Assembly: GCF_001641265.1 (NCBI RefSeq)
Contig: NW_020167525.1
Span: forward strand, 310,001-374,000
Length of the DNA stretch: 64,000 nt
Source of the DNA: Pseudogymnoascus destructans
Taxonomy: Eukaryota; Ascomycota; Leotiomycetes; Thelebolales; Thelebolaceae
Reading direction: 5' to 3'
The first letter of the stretch is position 1. Every line of letters starts with the position of its first letter. The translations under genes and the position numbers were made by a program. The notes below the pieces were generated by a model. That model was not told where the DNA came from. It worked only from the letters and a program-made list of their open reading frames with translations, and searched no databases. This document shows, one piece after another, positions 55,745 to 64,000 of this stretch.

Positions 55745-58700
55745 TTGGTAGAGGACGAAGAAACGCTCCGTCTCATCCAGCAGAAGCTTCCGCATATGCA
55801 CCAGAAGTACACTGATGTCTTTTCGAAGTTGGAATCAGATCGAATTCCCCCACACCGCATATACGACCACAAGATACAGCTCAAAGCCCCTTTACCAAAC
55901 GCTTTCTCCCCGTTATACCGACAGGGAACTGAAGAGCTTAAGGCTACCAAGCAATACCTGTTAGAGAACCTAGAGAAAGGCTTCATCGTCAACAGCAACA
56001 GCCCCTTCGCGTCCCCTATCCTATTCGTAAAGAAAGCGGATGGCAAATTAAGATTTTGCATCAATTACCGGAAGTTAAATGGTCTCACTGGGAACGATCC
56101 CTACCCCATCCTGCGTATCGATGAACTACTAGGACGGGTGTCGAAAGCAAAAATCTTCACAAAGCTAGATATCAGACAAGCCTTCCATCACATACGGATG
56201 CACCCCGACTCAGAAGAGTACACGACCTTTCAGACTCGCTATGGATCCTATAAGTGCAAAGTGCTGCCGTTTGGACTAACGAACGGTCCCACAACCTATC
56301 AGCGGTTTATGAATGACGTCCTGATGCAATATTTAGATGACTTCTGTACTGCATACTTAGACCAGATCCTAATCTATTCAGAGGACCCTACGGAACACAT
56401 ATAGCACGTTCAAAAGGTCCTACAGCGTCGCTGAGAAGCTGGATTCCAAGCCGATTTGAATAAATGCGAGTTCAACATCACCAGGACAAAATACTTGGGT
56501 TATGTTCTCACTACCTCCGGTGTCGAAGCGGACCCCGACAAAATCGAACCCCTTCGTAACTGGATCCGACCGACCACTGTTACGGGTGTGAAGTCCTATC
56601 TGGGATTCTGTGGCTTCTATAGACAATTCATTCCCAATTTCGGCAAAATAGCAAAGCCCCTCACGACCATCACTAGTCCCTTGGAGCCGTTCCGATGGAC
56701 AGACGAATGCGAGGCTGCTTTTGAGGAATTGCGACGGCAACTCCTAGCAGTACAGGCACTTCACCACTTCAACCCCAAATTGCCTATGAAGCTGGAGACA
56801 GATTCCTCCGATGGAGTGGTAGCTGGTGTCCTGTCTCAAGAACACCCTGACAAGCGATGGTACCCCGTAAGCTTTTACAGTCATGTCCTATCCGGACATG
56901 AGATCAATTGGGAGATCCACGATAAGGAACAGTTCGCAATAATAAAGGCCTTCGGAAAATGGAGGCCCGAGTTGGCTTCGGTGTGCCACCGAGTTGAAGT
57001 GTACACTGACCACCATTCGCTGGAATATTTCATGTCTACCAAGGTCCTCACCGCGAAGCAGGTTCGATGGATGGAGCTACTCTCCGACTTCAACTTCTGC
57101 ATTACGTACACCGCGGGCAAGAATAACCAGAAGGCAGATATTCTGAGCCGAAGAGACCAGGACTTGGTAATGCAGCAGAAAGTCAAGCTTGATAGTAGGA
57201 CGAGGGTATTGTTAGGTCCAAGCCGCCTGTACCCCTGAATCAGCACTGAACTCGCCGAGAGCTACATAGCATCCATTAATTCGATGGACACCCCCAAGCC
57301 CCAGGTGCCCTTCAATTTAATAGAGGCGCTATGTGCGGACAATAGGAAGTCGTTCACTGAGACTCACGCGAAACAACCCCTACCGGACGGATTCGCGATG
57401 AACGACCAGCTCCTCCTGTACAAAGGCCGCCTATGTGTGAATCGCCACACTGACCTATGTACGAAACTGATCCGGGAAGCACACGATCAAGTATCGTCAG
57501 CACATCCTAGTGGCAGGAAAATCTACCAATTGCTCGCTCCAAAGTATCATTGGGTCGGGATGGAAGCGGACTGTTTGCGGTATGTACGAAACTGCGTGAC
57601 ATGCCGGCTTTCTCACACCAATGTCACTAAGCAACAAGGATTCCTACACCCACTACCCGTACCCGAATACCCTATGCAACACCTCACCATGGACTTCAAG
57701 GAGTTCCCAAGGGACAAGCATGGATACGATAGCATCTTAGTGTTTATGGACCGACTCGGTAAGAGTTCAGTGACCATACCTTGCTACAAAACCACAACTG
57801 CCCGGCAGATGGCGCAATTGTTCATCGAATGGATATACCGATTCGGACACACTCTGGAGTCGATTGTAAGCGACCGCGGACCCCAATTCGTATCATCCTT
57901 TTGGCAGGAGTTCTGTTGAATTATCGGCGTTAAGGTTAAGCTGTCGACTGCCTATCATAAGCAGACCGACGGGCAGACAGAAATCATGAACCGATACATT
58001 GATCAGAGACTGAGGCCTTTCGTATCCCATTATCAGGATAACTGGAGCGAACTCATCCCCATAATGGACCGCATGCAAATGACACTCCCCCACGCATCCA
58101 TTGGCATGACCCCCTACCGACTCAAGTACGGAACCGATCCGCGTACGAGTTGGGATTGGAACACTCTGAAAAGCACCAACCCCCAGGAGACCCTAAACCG
58201 AGAGGAAGCCAAGGCGGTGGCAGACCGAATGCATACCGCATGGGTCCATGCAAAGGAAAACATGGCAAAGGCACAAGAGGAAATGTCTAAGCACGCGAAT
58301 CGACGCCAAAGGGCCATCGACTGGGACGTAGGAGATAGAGTGTACCTATCGACCAAAAATTTGAAAAACTCTCGTCCTAGCCGCAAGCTGGGCCAACAAT
58401 GGGTCAGACCATATACGGTGTCAGAACAGATTGGGCACGCATTTCAATTGGAACTACCTACCGGTTCTCAAATACACGATGTGTTCTCACCAGACGTACT
58501 CATGAAGGATCCGAACAATCCCCTACCTGGTCAGGATCCGCCTGAGCCTAGCAGCGAAGTGATAGATGGCGTAGAGGAATGGGAAGTGGAAAAGATCCTC
58601 GCCGTAAGGCTCCGCTGGAAGCAACTACAATACCGGGTTAGTTGGGTCGGATACGATCCGGACCCGGAGTGGTACCCAACGTCAAACTTCTTGAACTCTC

Positions 58701-58870
58701 CCCAGAAACTCAGAGAGTTTTATACGGAATACCCAGATTTACCAGGTCCATCTCAAGAACTACTCGGAGTTGTCACAGCAGGGCAGACAGGAAGGGAACA
58801 AAACTACGATCACGGAGGAAAAGACAAAGCAGAAGAAACAGAGTCATTGCTGTCTGCGACTCTAAGCTAA
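55745..58870 (+). pseudogene. Gypsy family A pol (RT, RNase H, integrase, chromodomain)
   Basis: One frame of 1042 codons interrupted by only four stops: TAG at 56402, TGA at 56432, 57236 and 57917. Each is one C-to-T step from CAG or CGA. RT: SPILFVKKADGKLRFCINYR, TKLDIRQAFHHIRM, and YLDQ where the YxDD box is expected (second catalytic Asp replaced by Gln). RNase H: LPMKLETDSSDGVVAGVLSQ, EIHDKEQFAIIKAF, YTDHHSLEYF. Integrase: H2C2 (HPSGRKIYQLL...CVTCRL), MDFKEFPRDKHGYDSILVFM, SIVSDRGPQFVSSFW, TDGQTEI. Chromodomain EEWEVEKILAVRLRWKQLQY. Not coding-competent. Confidence 0.92.
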
Positions 58871-59043
58871 AATACCCTCCGAGCCAGGGCACACTCACCA
58901 CCGTAACCCTTGCAGGAGTCACCCTTCCCAAATGTCTCACCGGCGTTGCAACAAGCGGCTACCACCATGAGAGACGAAGGGTCGAAGTGACCCCACACGA
59001 AGGGCCAGGCCTGAGTCCCCTCCGACACAAGGTCTTCCCCCAC

Positions 59044-59723
59044 CTAGGCCCCATAGGCTGCCCCAACTTCCCCATCCTCCCCCTCCCTCCTTCCATCACC
59101 CCGAGTCAGAGCGACTGCGGGAGCGGCAGCAGTGGGCAGTTTGCCCACAGCAGCCACCAACTCCCCCAAGAGAGCAGGAACGCTCTCCTGTTCCATCCGG
59201 AGACGGCGCAGCGACGACCGAATTTGCTGCCCAGAGTCAGCATCGAAACCACACCAAGTCACAAGGGGAAGGGGGTCTACTCACGGCCAGCCCCAACTCG
59301 AGGGCAGCCCGAGTGGCGCATGCCTCCTCGTAGAGGTCACGCTCCGCCTCGGAGCGGAACTTTGGCACGCTCTGGGCGGCCAGGAGGGCCACCCGATTGG
59401 CCTCGGTGGCGGCGGCGACAACATCGGCAGGGATGAGGGGGGTGGCCTCTTCGGCGGCCAGGAGGGCCGCAAACTCTTCCCCAAGGAACCAGGGCAGCTT
59501 TTACCAAAGTCATCAACGGCCAACCAAACCAAACACTGAACCCCATAAGAAAACCTACCGGGATGCAAGGCGAGTGCTGCGACGTGCAGTACCCACACTT
59601 TGAACTGGTCGGGGACCAGACGCAGTCGTGGGACTGGATCCCACGGGCTTTGGCCCGAAGGCAGCGTAAACAGAGCACACAGAAGGCGACAGTAAGAGCC
59701 CCGGAGGGGGTGGGAACCGGCAT
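59044..59723 (-). CDS. Spliced Cys-rich gene antisense to gypsy family A pol (copy 2)
   Basis: Exons 59559-59723, 59285-59497 and 59044-59226, introns of 61 and 58 bp, all phase 0, give 186 residues. MPVPTPSGALTVAF then LCLRCLRAKARG, SHDCVWS, KCGYC, PC, exon 2 LPWFLGEEFAALLAAEEATP...SVPKFRSEAERDLYEEA, exon 3 QIRSSLRRLRMEQESVPALL. The same intron positions and Cys spacing as the gene at 31892, with many substitutions, yet no stop or shift. The pol gene of this very copy has four stops. It lies entirely between pol and the 3' LTR and is transcribed, if at all, against pol. No family recognised; possible nucleic-acid or protein-binding zinc module by inference only. Confidence 0.75.
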
Positions 59724-60334
59724 CTTCAAATTTGGAATCTGTGATTCCATCAGCCCAGCACAAGTTATCAACACTGCGCCAATGCGCTCTCATCACCTAC
59801 TCGTTCTTTGGATTGGAGTTATACTATACAATCTATCAGTATCATAAACAAACGGACGGGGAGGGGCCACTTACCGGTCTTGGGCGGGAGGGTTGCTGGC
59901 GTTGTTGTTGTAAGGTAAAAACAAGAGGAAGTGGGCGAAGCGGAATACTCACATGTTGGCTTACAACAATAAACGCTGAATCGGGCTAGCGCGGCCACTT
60001 CTTCTTTCACGTTTTACGAATATTCTACTCAAACGTGTAGCGGACACCTTCCGGTACTGTTTCGGACCCCAAGAACGAACGTGAGATCCAACAAAAGTGA
60101 ACTCCAGTTTCGCATGCCACACGGACCCTAACGCGATACCACCTCGGGATGACTACAGTGGCAAACAAAGCACCTTCCCGACACGCAGGACAAACGAAGT
60201 TGTTCCGGACGGAATTACCAGCCAACATTATGATTACAAGAAACGCTCCGTTCACGGAGACGATTCGGAGACGTTGCGGACATGATACTAGCCGCGTGCC
60301 TTGAGGACAAAGCACTCTCTCAGGAGGGGGGTAG

Positions 60335-60621
60335 TGTAAGGATGCCTTCTCATCTCTCAGTAGTGTAACGATGCCTTCTCGTCTCTCATTCTAGGGAGTA
60401 GACTCTGGGTAGCCGCGGGGTCACGTGTGATCATTTGGGTGGGCTAACTGATTCGGAACCGAGTCGGATGGGTTTCGGGTACTTGAGACAATCGACTCAC
60501 GGGGTTCCCCCATCATCTTTTTTGTATCCTTTGCAGTAGACCTATAGGATAGCATCCGTTTAGCCTCCGACTCGCACTCTCATATGCTATTACCGTGAGC
60601 TGGGTGCCCTGTGTCCTTACA
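60335..60621 (+). mobile_element. 3' LTR of gypsy family A copy 2
   Basis: 287 bp, TGTAAGG...CCTTACA, with a tandem duplication of the first ~28 bp (second copy starts TGTAACGATGCC at about 60363). Confidence 0.93.
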
Positions 60622-60837
60622 AGTGTTGCATTTCTGTTTCTGTAGGAGTAGCTAACATATTTGTATTATTATAGTCTGCAAGAGCTTCATCACTTGAGTT
60701 GAATAGAAATGCTTGAGCTGCCAAGTTGATGATATGGCCGTTGCAGCGAAGGCGGTGATGTTCTGCAGTATAGACAATTCGATACTGATTAAATAGAACT
60801 ATTTATAAATTAGTTAAGTTAGTTATAACGTACATGT
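60622..60837 (-). mobile_element. hAT transposase relic, middle part
   Basis: Minus strand encodes HHRLRCNGHIINLAAQAFLF then NSSDEALADY. It continues the transposase at 63105-63700 across the nested MITE and Fot1 insertions and is cut on its left by the gypsy LTR. Confidence 0.78.
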
Positions 60838-61240
60838 ATAACGAACCGGCCAAACAAGCGAACTGGCCAATCCATTTTACACCTTAAATCACGAATTTCA
60901 TAACTTAATATCTCAACAACCCTTTAATAATAAGTTATAAAAATATGTACTTAGCCTTTTATAAGCATTTAAAGTACTCTATTTGATTTTTAAAGCAATT
61001 AGTATTGTAGTTATTAAGATACTAAGAATTAGGTCAAAAGTCGGGGCTAAAACTCAATATCTTAATAACTACAATACTAATTGCTTTAAAAATCAAATAG
61101 AGTACTTTAAATGCTTATAAAAGGCTAAGTACATATTTTTATAACTTATTATTAAAGGGTTGTTGAGATATTAAGTTATGAAATTCGTGATTTAAGGTGT
61201 AAAATGGATTGGCCGGTTCGCTTGTTTGGCCATACATGTA

Positions 61241-63099
61241 ACGTACATGTATAGCGAAAGCGCCAAACAAGCGAAAGCGCCAAAATTATCTACCCTCACG
61301 ACAAACATTGCGATAAATCTACCACAACATTAGAAATCAATTGAAACTACTCGGAGTCCTCTTCCTCAGAGGTGTCTATTACAATCTGACACGTGCGCGC
61401 ATTGTGCCCAGTCTCACCACACTTGCCACAGCGACGGGCACGGGTTTCTTCCCTTGGCTTCCGACCACGGCTTGCCCTTATTTCCTGCTCTACCTGCTGC
61501 ACAACATCCCTCTCATCCTGTAGCTCTTGCGCCCCTTGTTGACTAAGTGATCCTCCTTGCTGTAGTCGTGTTTTCCTAGCTCTCCGGCGCTTGCTTAGTA
61601 CTTCATTTGCCTGTCGTAGGTTTTGGTTCTCTCCCTTTAGCAGTGCTAATTGATGCATTATTTGCGATGCACCCTTTGTAAACTGGTCAACAGCTGCATA
61701 GATTGAGGTTGGAGAGCTATTTTGATGGCGTGAAATCCGAGTTTTAATAAATGTAGACTGTGACATAGCTTCAATTGGGTTGTTTGGTGTCTGAGAAACC
61801 CAAGGTTGAGCAGTACCTGGGCGGGAGCTTGGAGGCGTTGGTGTCCTTAACTTAAGATCAAGTGTAGATATCACTCTCTCAGGGTCAAATGGAAGAAGCC
61901 CTGCCCCTCGGAACCCGCCTCAAATGTTACTTTCCGTCATTGTAGTGTTAAATGCAGCGTGGAAGGCAGGAAAGAAGTCATCCTTTGTAATATGAGAAAT
62001 ATGAGCCTGCATCATATCTTCAATTTGCCGACCATAGGCCTGCTTTAACGGGCCGAAACAGCCAACATCAAGTGGCTGGAGTAGATGAGAAGAGTGAGCA
62101 GGCATACAAAGCGTAATAATGTTGTGTTCCTTGCAGTACTCCTCAAACTCATCTGAGTGGTGGCTCTCATGACCATCAAGGACTAACAAGCAATAACCAC
62201 CAACACTCCGGGCCTTTGTATGCTTCTCAAAGTGCTGAATCCAATCCATGCCTCTCTCGTTTGTAGTCCAGCCATTTTCAGTAACAGAAATCACCCAATC
62301 GCTTGAAAATCCACTATTCTCATACCAAGATGTAAGGTGGTTTTTGCCTGCAACAATGATAAATGGTGGTACTGCCCAACCTTGAGAACTAACGCCTTGG
62401 ATTACTGTAACCCATTCCCGATTACCAGGCTGTACCTTCTTTGCTTTTGCCCGCCCGTCTGAGCTTGTTACAACCATAGCAGTTGAGATAACGCCCATCA
62501 TAAACCCAGTCTCATCAAAGTTGTAGATATCTGCTTCATCGATACCATATTTCGCAATTGTGTTACGCACAAGCTCAAACCAGCCATTAATAACTTCTGG
62601 ATCTTCGCACTTAGCCCTCTGGTAGTCGTATTTGCGCTGAAAGCGTGTCTGGAGCTCTACACGCCGCTTAACAAAGTTTGAAGCCCAACGCGACCCAACA
62701 CGTGACGCGTCGCGTGTTGCAAGTAGTCGACTTGCCATATCTTCAACAACAGACAGCCGAGGAGGAAACCCTTTGGCAGCTAGGTCGGTATATACTGAAC
62801 AAGGACGGACTCCTCTAGGTTAGTTAATTTCCGTGAGTTGGCTTGGATATCGCGTCGTGAAGGTACACCTTCTAGACGACGACCTAGCTTGCGGTGGTCC
62901 ACAGAATAGATCCTAGCAGCAACTCGAAGGCATAACTTTGGGTCGCTTTGCATAGCCTGGATAGCTAGCACTAATTGGCTTTCATCGTTTTTATGGGGCA
63001 TGTTTTGTTGTTGAGGAATTTAACATTTAGTTGGGGGGTTTGGTCACCGCATCATTTTGGCGCTTTCGCTTGTTTGGCGCTTTCGCTATACATGTACGT
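61241..63099 (-). mobile_element. Fot1/pogo-like transposon, copy 2
   Basis: 1859 bp, inverted relative to copy 1 and one base shorter, TA duplication at 61239-61240 and 63100-63101. Nearly identical to copy 1. Confidence 0.93.
61347..63001 (-). pseudogene. Fot1-like transposase, copy 2 (frameshift plus TGA)
   Basis: Same protein as at 23360. A single-base deletion near 62792 turns VQYILDLAAKG into VQYIPT and a stop. The TGA after ESNI (61920-61922) is shared with copy 1. DDE residues and zinc knuckle are otherwise unchanged. Confidence 0.9.
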
Positions 63100-63104
63100 T
63101 ACGT

Positions 63105-63700
63105 TATATATTATAACCTATAAATTGCTTATACATATATGTAGACAATGCTTCTATCATTGTATCGTTATTGCTTGCGTTATCCATCATGAAATAACCA
63201 ACCTTTGAAGCAATTCCGTAGTCATTGATAACCCCCATAATACTTTCAGCTTGGTTCTGGCCTGTATGTTGTCCGTCAAGCTCTTGTAAAGCAAGTACCG
63301 AGTGCTGCAAGTCTCCATTTTCTGCAATATAGTGACCAATGATAGCAATAATTGCAAGAGAGTTTGGAGAGGTCCATAGATCAACTGTAAAATGGACTTT
63401 TGAAAGTGCTGATTGTACCATTTGCTGTATACGGAGTTTCTCTGTATTATATGTTCGAATAGTCCATAGTTGAATAGTTGTTGTTGAGTGTGGAAGCCAG
63501 TTATTAACTTCAGGATTTAGATACTGTAACAAAGACCGGAATTCCTCTCTTGAAGCCATGCGAAAGCTAACTCCACAGCTTACAATCCATCGGACATATA
63601 AGTGTTCAAGTACTGCAGGATCTAGTGTCTGAGTATCGACTGTAGAAAGGCAACGGCGTTTATGGTTTTGACTTGTTTTCAGCTTGTAAGAGACAGAGAG
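63105..63700 (-). mobile_element. hAT transposase relic, N-terminal/core part
   Basis: Minus strand: LDPAVLEHLYVRWIVSCGVS, FRMASREEFRSLLQYLNPEV, KVHFTVDLWTSPNSLAIIAI, IGHYIAENGDLQHSVLALQE, GYFMMDNASNNDTMIEALST. The order matches hAT transposases. An ATG at 63559 opens a 151-residue frame but the conserved sequence begins upstream. Confidence 0.82.
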
Positions 63701-64000
63701 GATTGTGTAGGTGCGTCGCTTTGAGTATCAAATGTTTCAAACTGAGCAGTGTCAAAATCTACCAATAGACTAGACGTGGTGATGCCATTATTGCCAAAGA
63801 ATGAAGCTATAGATCACGAAGATGCAGAGTTTTCACTATATGGTACTCATATATTAGGCTGATAAAATTTTCACATTAGGCAATTCAAACTGCAGTTTGA
63901 ACTGCCAAGAACCAACTACGGACTGTACGGCATAATCTTTAAACCAACTGCCAAGAACTGCGTAATGCGAAAACCAACTGTTTAACTGCATAACAAACCG
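63701..64000. repeat. Probable subterminal region of the hAT relic
   Basis: Contains a perfect 18-bp palindrome TTCAAACTGCAGTTTGAA at 63884-63901 and repeated AACTGCCAAGAAC / AAACCAACTG motifs to the window end. Subterminal motif clusters are typical of hAT ends. No gene. Confidence 0.45.

Larger units (their letters stand above)
55707..60621 (+). mobile_element. Ty3/gypsy family A element, copy 2 (5'-truncated)
   Basis: Pol (from before RT), 1.4-kb spacer containing an antisense spliced gene, polypurine tract AGGAGGGGGGTAG and 3' LTR at 60335-60621. Gag, protease and 5' LTR are missing. Confidence 0.92.
60838..63104. mobile_element. Foldback MITE, copy 2, split by Fot1
   Basis: Same sequence as the MITE at 52405 (a few differences), TA duplication on both sides. 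Right arm lacks GGTTCGTT before ATACATG, and Fot1 copy 2 is inserted at the TA of TACATGTACGT; the last bases (CGT) are at 63102-63104. Confidence 0.9.

Noticed and set aside
59281..59796. 171-codon unspliced minus-strand frame
   Set aside because: It reads through the introns of the antisense gene in a different frame; the three-exon model keeps the Cys-rich frame in both copies.
1..64000. tRNA, rRNA, CRISPR or bacterial-type operons
   Set aside because: No tRNA A/B box pair, rRNA core or spaced repeats were seen, and the gene structure is clearly eukaryotic.

Overview
The window is a piece of a filamentous ascomycete (Pezizomycotina) nuclear genome. The evidence is short spliceosomal introns of about 41-155 bp with GT..AG ends and CTRAY branch sites, fungal-type genes (spt5, a UPF0590/DUF1769 protein, an F-box protein, a ferric reductase relic), and dense fungal transposons whose stop codons look like C-to-T (RIP-type) changes. 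The exact genus cannot be fixed from sequence alone. No tRNA, rRNA or CRISPR was recognised.

Layout. 0-0.9 kb: decayed pogo-like transposon. 1.2-12.6 kb: an ordinary gene block with an alpha/beta hydrolase (+), spt5 (-), a zeta-crystallin-like quinone oxidoreductase (+), a UPF0590 protein (-), an F-box protein (-) and a 90-residue single-pass membrane protein (-). 13.7-19.3 kb: six small divergent paralogues that start with Met-Cys and share Cys-x-His...Cys...CxxC spacing; one is frameshifted and ends in a perfect 60-bp inverted repeat. 20.3-21.5 kb: C-terminal half of a ferric reductase gene, fused to a truncated Copia element.

21.5-52.9 kb is a nested transposon graveyard. The Copia element (21.5-30.3 kb) is split by a 6.07-kb hAT-type element (13-bp TIR, 8-bp TSD). 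That element holds a Fot1/pogo transposon, two solo LTRs, a BED-zinc-finger gene and, divergently oriented, a degenerate intron-containing histone H3-like gene. Further right are a Ty3/gypsy fragment (family A), pogo and hAT relics, a gypsy family B element, a 9-bp minisatellite, Tc1/mariner relics, a gypsy copy with an internal gag inversion, and a pogo transposase broken by a 936-bp solo LTR. 52.9-54.4 kb is an island with one intact alpha/beta hydrolase gene. 54.7-55.1 kb is a GH43-like relic. 55.5-60.6 kb is a second gypsy family A copy, then a hAT relic broken by a foldback MITE that is itself broken by a second, inverted Fot1 copy.

The two most striking observations are (i) a spliced, Cys-rich gene antisense to pol, lying between pol and the 3' LTR of gypsy family A, intact in both copies although pol is decayed; and (ii) the histone H3-like gene inside the hAT-type element, whose intron shares an unusual TTCTGGTAAT/ATTACCAGAA motif with the introns of its divergent neighbour. 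Insertion order can be read from target duplications at most junctions.
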